Origin: Treponema sp.
Lineage (GTDB): Bacteria > Spirochaetota > Spirochaetia > Treponematales > Treponemataceae
Assembly (NCBI GenBank): GCA_016297405.1
Contig: JAEDGP010000012.1
Coordinates: forward strand, 1 to 39,947
Direction of reading: 5' to 3'
Length of the DNA stretch: 39,947 nucleotides
Shown here: piece after piece, positions 17,043 to 27,227 of the stretch
Position numbering within the stretch: position 1 is the first letter of the stretch
How the letters are laid out: each line of letters opens with the position of its first letter
Program-made: the position numbers and the translations under genes
Notes under the pieces: generated by a model
Told to the model about the DNA's origin: nothing
What the model saw: the letters and a program-made list of their open reading frames with translations, nothing else
The model's database searches: none

Positions 17043-20000
17043 CTATTTAAGCTGGGCGGTTTCAACGTAACCAGTACCACCATAATTAATGCCGTATCCC
17101 AGCACAGGATTTGAGGTTCCGTTTCCACCACAAGAACCATTTGTTCCTCCAAGAGATTCGGTAATCTTTGGAATATTATTAAGTTTTCCATTTGTTCCAC
17201 GATAAACACCGATATAGAAATCATCAACAATGAAATCACTCTGAGTTGGCAAAATTACAGATTCCCAGGCACCGGTGTACAGATTTTCACCGTCACAACC
17301 GTCTTTTGGAGCCCATGCAGCTCCTGCATTTTTCCTATCAGAAGATGTGGTATCAACCAGATATGCATATTTTGGATACTGCAAAGATGCAAGATAGTAT
17401 CCAATATATGGAATTGTATGACCATCTTCATCCTTGGCAAAATCAATGGTAAGGTTCTGACCTGTTGTTCCGTAAGAATCAACCACAGCAGAAGTTTTCT
17501 TAACATCAAATCCTTCTGGATCCATTGAGTTATACGAATCAAGATATGTATAAATGAGTGAACCAGTATTTTCTTTACTGTACGAAGCTATGTGCACATG
17601 TTTGTCTTCATCTACTGCAACAGCACAATATCCACCAGAATATGTTGCATCAAGAATTGCCTTTGGTTTCTTCCAGCTTGAATTAACATGAGTAGTAGAA
17701 TTTACATTTTGATGGTTATTTGTAAGTGGATCTACCATGTAAGAGTACCACAACGTACGTGTGATAGGATCATGCCAAACCGCTATAACAACATCAACTG
17801 TATTTCCATCAACAGATACATCTGGAACAACTGCTATTGAATAGCGCTGGCCTGGATTAAATCCACTTGCGGCTGTTGCAGAACTTGCAAGTACTGATAC
17901 ATGATCATAATTTGTTACCTGTGAACTTGGAGTGTCTGATCTTCTGTAGGCATCATCCTGGAAATCTCCGAAAACCATTGAAGATTTTGTGAACATACCA
18001 GAATTATCTGAGTTACTACTAGTAGATGTATGATTTGTAAATCCTTTATTATTTGCAATTGCTCCAGCACGGAAGCGCAGCTCATTCGTCATAGAATCAT
18101 AATACATGAGGTACAAGTTAGTCATATTTGTAGAAGATTTTACGCTTGCCGCAAGCTGAGGATGATACAAGAAGCGAGTACCATTCAATACAGCTTTGCT
18201 ATCTTGATAATTTCCCATGTATTCCAGACGAAGCGCATTATTTGCACTATATGCACAGTTCCAGTCATCATTAGAGCGGAAGTTAGAATTTATACCCCAC
18301 AAACTTGATGTAAGGCGGAAGCGTGCGTTTCTAGGAGCATTTGTATCTGTGCCAGCATGCACACCAAACATATGACCTTGTGAGTCATAAATGAATCTTA
18401 CAGTGTTGATAGGTGTATAGTCCATTGACCATCTGTAATATGAATTAGTCTGTGCATTTCCATTTGCGTTCACACCATAAGGATAGCTTGCATAGTTACC
18501 AAAAGCAAAACCAAAACCAAGCTTACCATCCGCAGGATTTACATGCATTGTAACTTCGCTGATGGCTTCACCTGAAGTTTTTGCAGAACGGGAATTTACA
18601 CCCCAGATTGCGATTTCCAGGTCATCGGTCAGAAGATTGTTATTCTGGCCATTTGGCATGCGGTTATAGCAGTACGCATAATCGTCGTCTTCAAAACCAC
18701 CGTCATACATACCAACCGCATTGTCATAGTTCTGGTTATTAAGGTTTTGGATGCCTGCAACTTCAATAGAAAGCTTGCCAGACTTAGCCGCTTCTGGAAG
18801 GCTGAAGGAATCTGAACCATCCAAGACTGCTGTTGCACCGGTACCAGTCATGGTTACTGTGGCACCAGAAATATTGTATCCCTGAACAGTAATCACTTCA
18901 GATTCGGCTGCACCATCAGAAGCATTCTTTGTGTAATAGTAAACAGGATATTTACCCAAAGCGGTTCTACCATATACAGAGGCATTCTTTCGTTCAATTC
19001 TTGAAAGGGTTGTTCCAAGTCCTGTTACATAAGGCACAACGTCCATTCTGTAAAATCCCGTTCGACTATGCGCTGTATACTTATACACGCCAGAATTCTT
19101 TGAAGTTTCTCCCACAAGAGAAAGAGTCATATCAGGATTTGCAATTTTTATGCCAGTACCATCTGCGGCTGCTTTTGCGGCAGATTCCGAAGTATAGAAT
19201 GTCTTTGTTTTTAACTGCGCATTGGTTGCGTAATAAGTTGCAGTTACAGTTTCCTTTGTCTGCCCTTCTGAACTTGCGCCAGCATACGTTCTTCCTGCAG
19301 CATCCACAACCTTGATGGTTACAGTCTTATCAATGCCAACATGACCTGCAATCTTATCCGTATTCAAAACAACTTCATAACTTGCAAGATGTCCGTTTTG
19401 ACCAATAAATTCATCCTGAACTTTTGCGTAAACAATTTTGTCAGTTGCCGTAAAATCAGACCAATCCCCTGGTTTTGATTGAGTATTGTATTCTGAAATC
19501 TTGATTGTTCCAAAATCCGCAAAAGTAACGCTGAACGAACCAAGCCGGACATCATCATAAATCAAACCGCGGAGAACAATATTTCCAGAAACCTTTGGAT
19601 CGGCGTCAAACTGAGTTCCTGATGCATTTCCATCATAAGAGGTGTAATAACCACCTTCAGCTTTTTGTTTAGTCCAGTCGTCTTCCAATTCAATATGGCC
19701 GGCTATTTCACTTGTTTCAATCTTACCTTTGTCATTTTCAAAGTCATAGACAAGGCTGTTGTTCTTAGCTGAATGCCAGTAGAACGGATGAATGTGACCG
19801 ACAGGCGCATTTGAGTCGCTCAAATCCTGATGAATTTTTGCATTAAGAACCGTCCAGGAAGAATCTACGCCGGCCGTTGTTTCTTCTGTTGAATCCCAGA
19901 AGCTGAACTGATAAGTCATATCCTTATCTTCACCGCTTGCAGCAGTTTTTGTGGAATCAATTTCATTTGATGTAAGATTGATTGCGGATGTTGTTATCGA

Positions 20001-23000
20001 ACCAGTAACCGGATCTGTTGAAACAACAAAAAGATCTCCTTTCTTCACAACTGTCATGGTTGTCTTTACAGCTTCAGACAAACTTACGTCTGTAGCGCTC
20101 TTTGTGAACGTATATTTAAATGGCGCGATTCCACCAACAAATTCCGGAATCACAGAAAGACCTTGCTTAACCGTAAATCTACTGTCAGTTCCCATTTCTT
20201 TCTTTGTATCAAGATTCCAGATTTCCACGCCGCTTGATGTATTCTGATTTGACAGGGCATAGAATTTTTCGTATTCAGAAGCTTCATACGTGCCATTACC
20301 GTTCAAATCGGTTGCAAGCTTTACGGATGTAATGCGAGGAGCATTGTTTGAAAGGCGTGTGGTAACATAATCATGAGCTGAGTTTCCGGCCTTGTCAAAT
20401 ACCACTACATGGATCTGAACTGGACCATCTGGAATGTTTGCAGATGGAATGGAAGCATCCCACTGGATATTCGAACCGCTCTTTGCGAAAGTTTCAACCA
20501 TTCCATCCCCATCATCGCCAGTAATGAAACCGTCCATCTTCATGCTTTCACCAGAATTATCCACTACCATAGCATAAACGAATTCCGCATCAGTGAACTT
20601 TGTGGCAACTTCATCAGTTGATTCAAGAGATACAGAGCTTTCTGTAACATCTGCAATCTTATGGTAAGCGCCACCAATCTTAACAAGGCCACCAATGCGA
20701 ATATTGCTGTTTGTTGTAAGATTCAACGTTGTTTTATCCGGACGAGTTACAGTAGCTCTAAGAACTGGCAGCTGTTCATCATTGAAATAAACGCTTCCCG
20801 TAGCCTTGCCTGAGGTAACTACCACTTTGTTGTCAGATGAAGACATGACATTGTATATGCGGTTTCCACCAACACCTGTTTTATAGAAGTAGAACACCGC
20901 TCTGTGGAAGCCAGAACCTGCTTCATGAAGTTTGGAAGCAATCGTCGCATAAGAACCATTGTTGTTTTCAAGGTATACAGAAGAGCTTAATTTATTTGCT
21001 GCAACACCGTATGCATTCTTATACAAAACAATTTCACCGCTTTCACCATCCACAAAGTCTGGCGCCAGATTATCAATATTCACAGAGTATTGCGCATTTT
21101 TTGTATGGGACGGCGTACCATTATCTACAACAGAAAGATTTATATTCCATGATCCGGAAGAAACATTTACCGGAATCTTGAAAGTTGCGGTAGTTCCATT
21201 CTTTTCCATAATTACCGTTGAAGTAGTTCCAGTAGAAGTTATGGCATTAATGCCGTCTTTATGCGCTACAGATCCTTCAAGACGCCAATTGCTTCCCGAA
21301 AGGAATATGTCATCTTCATATTTGATCTGTTTTGAAACAGTCGTATACGTTGAGTCAGTATACTGAACAAGATTTGTTTCAGTAATCTGAGGGATTTCAT
21401 TGTTTACTGTAATGTTTACAACTTCTGTCCATGCGCTGGCAAGACGGCCTTCCTGCATTCCACCGTTATTGTCGATTGCAATTACGCGAACATTGAACGT
21501 CTTTCCTTCAGCCATGGTAATTCCAGAAAGATCAATTGATGTTGACCAGCTTAAAGTACCCTTTGCCTTAAATCCGCTTCCACCAACAATCGGAATAGTT
21601 GTGGCTACATTCGAAGTATCACCACCTGCGTAGACCTTGCCAGAAGTATTTTTTGGAGCGCCAGCAATGCCAACCCCATTTTCGTAAGTTCCGTCCCCAT
21701 TCATATCGAACTGAACGTAAATCGCGTCAATGCCTTCGTTATCCCCTGCGGCTCCCTGAATGCGGGCAATTCCACCCATTACGATTTTGCCGTCTTCCTT
21801 TTCGGTTTCCCCAGGATATGTGATTTCTATGGTAGGCTTATCGGCATTAGGATTGAAGTGAAGCTTGTTTGTTGTAATGTATCCAACGTTGCCTGCATTA
21901 TCAACAACCTTGAACCATACTGGAATATCATACAATGCTGAGTTTCCTGCTACTACATAACCTGAATAATTTGAACCGACAGTTTCAGTTTCGCTGTTGT
22001 AGCCGATGACCTTATCAAGATCCCCAAGAGCAATGCTCCAGGAAACAGAGCTTTGAACAAGTTTTTCTCGTGTCCAGGCAAGCTTTTCAAGATTTGTGTC
22101 GCCTGTAGTATTTCTTTCGCTATATTTTGGAATGTAATACCACATGGCATTTTCCATTGGAATACCGGAGTTTGCGTTTTCATCATCCTGAACAAGACCT
22201 GTCATTTCAAAATCACCAGTAACCTCTGTTGTTGATGAAGGACTAACGTTTTTGATTGTATCAGGATGAGTATTATCGATAATGACCATTTTTGTGAAAG
22301 ACTGAGGCATTCCAGCCTGATCAATGGCTTTTACCGAAAGCTGATATATTCCGCTTTCAACAGCAGACAAATCAATGGAATCTGTATAGTAGAATTTATT
22401 TGCGGCTCCACCATAAGTTGCAGGGTATACAGTTCCCGCAATCTCTACAGAAACTGCAAGATTATCGCCCTTGGAAACCGTATCAGCAGCTTCAATCTTG
22501 AAAATAACTGTTTTGCCTACTTTTCCGCCAAGAATCTTATTGTTCTGAATATTTGTATTTGCATAGCTTCCATTATTAAGACTTACATCAACCAGGCTGA
22601 TTGTTGGCGCAGTTGTATCAACACTGAATGTAACTGGCGCATAAACTTTTGCACTTGACGAATACTGGATATATGGAACATCAAGTCCATCAGCCTCTGA
22701 TGTTGTAAAGTTTTGGCCTTTTGCATCAGTAACCTTAAAGTAAAGCTTATAGTTTCCGTCTGAAAGCTTGTTTGCTTCAGGGATTTCCCAGGAACCTCCT
22801 GTAACCTTCAGTGATATCCAGGAAACTGCTGCGAAAGAACTTGAATCTGGCACAGCCTTTAATGACAACGATTTTACTTCCCCGTCATCATCAGTAATAT
22901 TTCCACTAAAAGTTCCGCTGTTCAGACGGGCAGTTCCATCAGTTGTGAAATTTAGCTTAACAATCGGACGGTCGCTATTCTGGTCAACATTCAACGATCG

Positions 23001-26000
23001 GAAAGCGCCAGTTTCTGCTGTCACGTTATTTGCAGCATCTTTCATTCTTATCTGGAAATCATATTTTTTGCCATCCACCAAATTTGTTGTGTTTACAGGT
23101 ACACTCCAGTCACCCTTTGAATCAACGGATACAGAATTGCCGCTTAAAACCCATGAACCAGCTAAAGTTCCACCCAAAGCAGAAGTCCTGTAATACAGCA
23201 CAGGCTCTGGCGCAGCGCTGCGGTTCAATTCTACACAAGAACCGGAAAGAACAATGCTCTTGTTTACGGTGTCTTCGTCGCTATGTGAAGTGTATGTTAT
23301 TGAAGGAGCAGTTCTATCGATTACAAGCCCGGAAACAGACTCTTCCTTAGAAGAAAGCCCTGCTTTATCAGTAACGCGAACATACAATGTATATGAACCT
23401 TCAGCCCATGAAGAAACATCAAGAGAAATGCTTTCAGAATAAGGGGCATTCAGCTTAGCGCTGGATTCTGAGAAGGAAGGAGTTGTTCCCACAAGAACCT
23501 TAGAAAGTCCGCTGGTAGCATCGTCTGCTGTCAGATTCAAAGTGATGGAATCTGCGGCAGTAACAAAATTTGACTGGGATTTTCCGTCAATCGATACAGA
23601 TGTAAGATTTGGCTGAACAGAATCCACCTTTACGGCAATATCCTTGCTCATCGGATTCAAGGCAATGTCGATTACCTTAAGCTTGATGCTGTTTGTACCC
23701 TGCGCATATTCAGAAAGAAGATTAAATTCTTTTGCTCCAGAGAATTGAGTTTCTGTTCCATTTAGTGTCATTACAATTGAAGAAATATCGTTTTCATCAA
23801 TAACGCCGCCACTAATAGTTACGTTCTTGTCATTGAACCAGGTTTCATCAGTAAGAGCAGAAACCAGAACGCTTTTTGAACCAGCTTTTACCGTAAGAGG
23901 ATGGAGATCATCCAATACAGGTGGATTCAAATCGATCTTGTATGCGAAATTTCTTGTGCCAGATTTTCCGTATTTATCATAAGCAGTATAAGTAACAGTT
24001 CTGCCCTCATTACCAGGATTGAAAATGTCTTTGAACGAACCGTCATTATTTACGGTAATCTGATCAGATTTAGAAGCATCCACCACCACTACTCCATCCT
24101 TAACTGAGTATGATGGATTTCGGAACAAGGTTACTTTTCCACTTGAATCAGAAACAGAACCTTCAACCGTCACAGGATTTCCCCTGAATTTGTCGTTTTC
24201 TGTAGTAATAGAAAGGGCTGGATCTTTATCATCAATGCCAATCAGGAAAACTGCGCTTCCCTCAATGTTGTTCTTATCAATACCAATAACTTTAAGAGAG
24301 TAAACGCCTTCTTCCAGACTCTTTGTCTCTCCAGAAACCACTTTCAAAAGCTTAGCATCGATTGTATCTGTTGTGCTGCCAGTATTTTTTGGATAACCGC
24401 TTAAAGATTTGTATTCGGAATCAGCTTGTCCAAGCTTCTTCCATTTGATATCCACAGATTTCAAACCATCGTCATCCGTAAATGAACCACGAATCTTGCT
24501 GTTAGCCGTAAGGTCAAAAAGATTTTTTTCTGTTGTAATGAGGTTTTCATCATTCAACAATTTGTCAGCGTTTGTAATCTTTATTACAGGTTTATCCGTA
24601 TCCTGATCGATATATACGGTTCTGTTTTTTACTGAAGAATTACCTGCTTTGTCGTAAACGGTAAAAGCAATTTCCAGATTGCAGTCATCATAGGCATTGT
24701 TATTTACAGTTGTATCAACGCTGACAATGGAAACAGAAGAACCTGTAGAACTGCCAGATGAAATCAAATGACGAGTTCCATTTGACTCCACCGCTTCCAG
24801 AACATATTCCGTCCTGGAAATCTGATAGTTATCAGTAGCAGTAGAAGATATTCGGTCAATTAGTCCGTTCACATATTCCCTGCCAATCACAAAACCTTCT
24901 TCAGAATCATTGAAAGTAACAGTAGGACTGATTGTAATTTCGCTAAGAACTGGTTTTTCAGTATCAAGAATTACAAGACGGGAAACGGCATTTGCAGATT
25001 TATTTCCCTTGTAATCCATAGCTTCAAAAGAAATGGTTATCTGATAAAGCCCTTTTGTGAATGAAGGATTTGCCACTTTTTCAAGGTCAGAAATTGCGCT
25101 TCTATCTGCATCAGAAAGACTGAAATTCCAGCCATGAGTTGTATCTATCCAGCCAGCACTTGACGGTTCAAAAACAAGAGTCTGTTTTCTTGAATAAAGC
25201 ACATCCGAGCCGTTTCCGTCTGTTACTGAAATGCTGCATTCAACTGAAACGTTCTTTGTTGAAGTAGAAACTTCTCCAGCTAAACTGATTGATGTTGAAT
25301 TTACGGCAGCACTGTTTTCTATGGCATTTCCATCACAAGTAGTGCTTAGTATTTTTACAGTTGGCGGCATAAGGTTTTCGTAAATATCAAAACCGTACAC
25401 CTTATCTTCATAAGGCTCGATTACATTATCTTCCTGATCGCGACCTGTAACAACCAGCAGATAATAAGTACCGGCACTGCGGTCTCCAATGGTTGTGCTT
25501 ATCATAAGATTTGCGTCATTTGCAGAAATTGCATTTTTCCTTAGATTATCCCATTCATCAGGTGTATGGATTCCAGAATAACCTTCTGCCTCATAGATTT
25601 CCGGTGCTTCAAGCAAAACTACAGTTGATCCATCTGTTTTTTCTTTCAGAGAATTTATTCCCGCATCATACACAGCTTCTTTGAGCAAAACCCTTATGGA
25701 ATTTTTCACCAGAGAATAACCGTCGCGGCCTGGTGACACAGAAATCGTTACCGAGCCATTGTTCATGATAGTTGTGTGGGAACTTCCTGAATTTTTGAAT
25801 TCATAGCCAGAAGACTGATATGTAGGGGAATTGTCCGGGCTGATTGAAAAATCTACAGCTTTCTGAAAAACAAGCCCCTCATCTGATTCCACAGGATCAC
25901 ATTCATATTTATGGTTACCCAAAGCTTCCAGCGCATCCGCTGCAACCTGGCCTGTCATATTTCCGTTAAGAATCTGAACAAGCTGCTTATTTGTAAGCCC

Positions 26001-26906
26001 CAGATTTTTTCCAGTAGATGAACTGTCTGAATAGATATCTGAATAAATATCATCATAGATATAAAAGAATTCAGAAATATTACCACCTTCAACCACACCA
26101 TCTCCTGGATAGGAAACAGCTTTATCATTGACTTTTACTGAATAATACAGGGTTTTCTTTTCCTTAAGGTTATCGCTGTTGAACATGGCCTTATAACGAT
26201 TCATAAGAACCTGCTCTTCTTCAGAAAGCACCGGCTTTGTGTAATATCTTGCAACGATGGCTTCGTAACCGTTTCCAGAAATATTATTCTGTGCAAACTT
26301 CACCTGATTTCCATTTTCATCAATCACAGGAGAAAACCTTTCCCCATTCTTTAAATATGGAGTGAATTCAAGGGTGCCCAAAAGATTTTCATCGCTAATA
26401 TCCCCTGTAATCTTAAAGGTCCGGCCATAGGAATCATCACAGACAGGACGCTTAATCACCACAAATGGCGAAGTATTATCGATTTTGTAGACACGGGTAA
26501 CATTTGTAGTTCGCTTTGCAGAGTCAGTGGCAACAATAGAAACCTGATATTCACCATCTGGAAGCTCGTATTTTCCTTCTACCTTGCAGTTAAGCGAGCA
26601 GTTCCATTTTTTCAGCACCGGATCAATTTCTGCAGTATAGGTTTTGGAAAAACCTGAAGGCACAGCAGAAGATTCCGTTGGCGTAAATGTGATCTTAACG
26701 CTTGCAACTTTCGTTTCATCATCCGTAGATCCTTTCATCACAAACGTATCACGAATTACAAGGGAATCTCCGGAAGGATAATCAAGAGTGAGTTTTGGCG
26801 GATAAGTATCTACAGATTCCCCAAGTCCAACATCGCATGAAAAAATGAATGTAAACAGAACAATTGAACAAATTAAAAATATATAACCGGTTGCTTTTTT
26901 GAACAT
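17043..26906 (-). CDS. Giant Ig-like repeat lipoprotein B (3287 aa)
   Basis: The start is ATG 26906 with GGAGG seven bases upstream. The signal peptide ends IFSC with Cys24, followed by DVGLGESVDTYPP. About 15 Ig-like modules follow, from YKIDNTSPFVVIKRP to IDNLAPDFVDG, interrupted near residues 290-380 by a probably helical insert (LGLTNKQLVQILNG) that is also found in copy C. Two EF-hand-like loops are visible: DMNGDGTYENGV (D at 21707) and DLNGNGTYEASE (residue 2200). After about residue 1580 the protein is closely similar to copy C (for example MWYYIPKYSERN). An IPT/TIG-like domain starts near 2620 (RMDVVPYVTGLG). Residues about 2835-3287 contain propeller-like motifs (LYLMYYDSMTNELRFR, VVIAVWHDP, IPYIGYY), ending PVLGYGINYGGTGYVE. 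The +2 residue after the lipid Cys is Asp, which retains lipoproteins in the E. coli inner membrane; whether that applies in spirochaetes is unclear. The function is unknown. Confidence 0.9.
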   Translation of the reverse strand: MFKKATGYIFLICSIVLFTFIFSCDVGLGESVDTYPPKLTLDYPSGDSLVIRDTFVMKGSTDDETKVASVKITFTPTESSAVPSGFSKTYTAEIDPVLKKWNCSLNCKVEGKYELPDGEYQVSIVATDSAKRTTNVTRVYKIDNTSPFVVIKRPVCDDSYGRTFKITGDISDENLLGTLEFTPYLKNGERFSPVIDENGNQVKFAQNNISGNGYEAIVARYYTKPVLSEEEQVLMNRYKAMFNSDNLKEKKTLYYSVKVNDKAVSYPGDGVVEGGNISEFFYIYDDIYSDIYSDSSSTGKNLGLTNKQLVQILNGNMTGQVAADALEALGNHKYECDPVESDEGLVFQKAVDFSISPDNSPTYQSSGYEFKNSGSSHTTIMNNGSVTISVSPGRDGYSLVKNSIRVLLKEAVYDAGINSLKEKTDGSTVVLLEAPEIYEAEGYSGIHTPDEWDNLRKNAISANDANLMISTTIGDRSAGTYYLLVVTGRDQEDNVIEPYEDKVYGFDIYENLMPPTVKILSTTCDGNAIENSAAVNSTSISLAGEVSTSTKNVSVECSISVTDGNGSDVLYSRKQTLVFEPSSAGWIDTTHGWNFSLSDADRSAISDLEKVANPSFTKGLYQITISFEAMDYKGNKSANAVSRLVILDTEKPVLSEITISPTVTFNDSEEGFVIGREYVNGLIDRISSTATDNYQISRTEYVLEAVESNGTRHLISSGSSTGSSVSIVSVDTTVNNNAYDDCNLEIAFTVYDKAGNSSVKNRTVYIDQDTDKPVIKITNADKLLNDENLITTEKNLFDLTANSKIRGSFTDDDGLKSVDIKWKKLGQADSEYKSLSGYPKNTGSTTDTIDAKLLKVVSGETKSLEEGVYSLKVIGIDKNNIEGSAVFLIGIDDKDPALSITTENDKFRGNPVTVEGSVSDSSGKVTLFRNPSYSVKDGVVVVDASKSDQITVNNDGSFKDIFNPGNEGRTVTYTAYDKYGKSGTRNFAYKIDLNPPVLDDLHPLTVKAGSKSVLVSALTDETWFNDKNVTISGGVIDENDISSIVMTLNGTETQFSGAKEFNLLSEYAQGTNSIKLKVIDIALNPMSKDIAVKVDSVQPNLTSVSIDGKSQSNFVTAADSITLNLTADDATSGLSKVLVGTTPSFSESSAKLNAPYSESISLDVSSWAEGSYTLYVRVTDKAGLSSKEESVSGLVIDRTAPSITYTSHSDEDTVNKSIVLSGSCVELNRSAAPEPVLYYRTSALGGTLAGSWVLSGNSVSVDSKGDWSVPVNTTNLVDGKKYDFQIRMKDAANNVTAETGAFRSLNVDQNSDRPIVKLNFTTDGTARLNSGTFSGNITDDDGEVKSLSLKAVPDSSSFAAVSWISLKVTGGSWEIPEANKLSDGNYKLYFKVTDAKGQNFTTSEADGLDVPYIQYSSSAKVYAPVTFSVDTTAPTISLVDVSLNNGSYANTNIQNNKILGGKVGKTVIFKIEAADTVSKGDNLAVSVEIAGTVYPATYGGAANKFYYTDSIDLSAVESGIYQLSVKAIDQAGMPQSFTKMVIIDNTHPDTIKNVSPSSTTEVTGDFEMTGLVQDDENANSGIPMENAMWYYIPKYSERNTTGDTNLEKLAWTREKLVQSSVSWSIALGDLDKVIGYNSETETVGSNYSGYVVAGNSALYDIPVWFKVVDNAGNVGYITTNKLHFNPNADKPTIEITYPGETEKEDGKIVMGGIARIQGAAGDNEGIDAIYVQFDMNGDGTYENGVGIAGAPKNTSGKVYAGGDTSNVATTIPIVGGSGFKAKGTLSWSTSIDLSGITMAEGKTFNVRVIAIDNNGGMQEGRLASAWTEVVNITVNNEIPQITETNLVQYTDSTYTTVSKQIKYEDDIFLSGSNWRLEGSVAHKDGINAITSTGTTSTVIMEKNGTTATFKIPVNVSSGSWNINLSVVDNGTPSHTKNAQYSVNIDNLAPDFVDGESGEIVLYKNAYGVAANKLSSSVYLENNNGSYATIASKLHEAGSGFHRAVFYFYKTGVGGNRIYNVMSSSDNKVVVTSGKATGSVYFNDEQLPVLRATVTRPDKTTLNLTTNSNIRIGGLVKIGGAYHKIADVTESSVSLESTDEVATKFTDAEFVYAMVVDNSGESMKMDGFITGDDGDGMVETFAKSGSNIQWDASIPSANIPDGPVQIHVVVFDKAGNSAHDYVTTRLSNNAPRITSVKLATDLNGNGTYEASEYEKFYALSNQNTSSGVEIWNLDTKKEMGTDSRFTVKQGLSVIPEFVGGIAPFKYTFTKSATDVSLSEAVKTTMTVVKKGDLFVVSTDPVTGSITTSAINLTSNEIDSTKTAASGEDKDMTYQFSFWDSTEETTAGVDSSWTVLNAKIHQDLSDSNAPVGHIHPFYWHSAKNNSLVYDFENDKGKIETSEIAGHIELEDDWTKQKAEGGYYTSYDGNASGTQFDADPKVSGNIVLRGLIYDDVRLGSFSVTFADFGTIKISEYNTQSKPGDWSDFTATDKIVYAKVQDEFIGQNGHLASYEVVLNTDKIAGHVGIDKTVTIKVVDAAGRTYAGASSEGQTKETVTATYYATNAQLKTKTFYTSESAAKAAADGTGIKIANPDMTLSLVGETSKNSGVYKYTAHSRTGFYRMDVVPYVTGLGTTLSRIERKNASVYGRTALGKYPVYYYTKNASDGAAESEVITVQGYNISGATVTMTGTGATAVLDGSDSFSLPEAAKSGKLSIEVAGIQNLNNQNYDNAVGMYDGGFEDDDYAYCYNRMPNGQNNNLLTDDLEIAIWGVNSRSAKTSGEAISEVTMHVNPADGKLGFGFAFGNYASYPYGVNANGNAQTNSYYRWSMDYTPINTVRFIYDSQGHMFGVHAGTDTNAPRNARFRLTSSLWGINSNFRSNDDWNCAYSANNALRLEYMGNYQDSKAVLNGTRFLYHPQLAASVKSSTNMTNLYLMYYDSMTNELRFRAGAIANNKGFTNHTSTSSNSDNSGMFTKSSMVFGDFQDDAYRRSDTPSSQVTNYDHVSVLASSATAASGFNPGQRYSIAVVPDVSVDGNTVDVVIAVWHDPITRTLWYSYMVDPLTNNHQNVNSTTHVNSSWKKPKAILDATYSGGYCAVAVDEDKHVHIASYSKENTGSLIYTYLDSYNSMDPEGFDVKKTSAVVDSYGTTGQNLTIDFAKDEDGHTIPYIGYYLASLQYPKYAYLVDTTSSDRKNAGAAWAPKDGCDGENLYTGAWESVILPTQSDFIVDDFYIGVYRGTNGKLNNIPKITESLGGTNGSCGGNGTSNPVLGYGINYGGTGYVETAQLK
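21830..22300. repeat. Paralogous DNA block in gene B, matching 31630-32105
   Basis: This segment of gene B is closely similar at nucleotide level to the segment of gene C at about 31630-32105, with long exact runs (for example CGCTATATTTTGGAATGTA in both). It encodes the FNPNADKP module, the MWYYIPKYSERN stretch and the following VDN-x-x-P module. The similarity extends more weakly in both directions. It reflects gene duplication, with possible later exchange between copies. Confidence 0.75.
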
Positions 26907-27005
26907 AATAGTGCCTCCGTAAACAAGCTCAAAATGGTCGCTATACAAACCAAATCCAAATTCAAATTAAAACTTTTATAAATTACGATCGGTTACACTA
27001 AGTGC

Positions 27006-27034
27006 CTTTTACAATTTAACATGTTTCACTTCAA
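27006..27034 (-). promoter_or_regulatory. Possible promoter of giant lipoprotein gene B
   Basis: On the minus strand TTGAAG (27029-27034) and TAAAAG (27006-27011) are separated by 17 nt, about 100 bases upstream of the gene B start. The match is moderate in an AT-rich stretch and other readings exist. It lies downstream of the gene C terminator, where a promoter would be expected. The rest of the 26907-27227 gap shows no convincing gene. Confidence 0.3.
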
Positions 27035-27113
27035 TAAACAATTTTTTAATTTGAAAAAAAGGCTAAACTTGTGTTATATCACATCCGTTATCATTCAACT
27101 CACCCATTTCCAC

Positions 27114-27154
27114 AAAAAAATGGCAGGCAAAAGCTTTTACACGATTGTCTGCCA
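27114..27154 (-). terminator. Intrinsic terminator after giant lipoprotein gene C
   Basis: On the minus strand TGGCAG (27149-27154) pairs with CTGCCA (27121-27126), extended by CAA/TTG after one mismatch, and is followed by seven T (27114-27120 on plus coordinates). The loop is about 15 nt. A second inverted repeat, CAGCACA/TGTGCTG (27169-27198), lies between this and the stop codon but has no T-tract after it. Confidence 0.7.
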
Positions 27155-27227
27155 AGACATCCAGCGAACAGCACACAACCAAAAAAAATCATGTGCTGCA
27201 CCTTTGTTTTTAACAATAGACTTTTAA

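Noticed and set aside
27169..27198. CAGCACA/TGTGCTG inverted repeat as the gene C terminator
   Set aside because: The T-run is in the loop, not after the stem; the hairpin at 27121-27154 with seven T after it fits better.
27021..27227. 68-codon plus-strand frame between genes B and C
   Set aside because: It overlaps the gene C terminator region and has no binding site or recognisable content.
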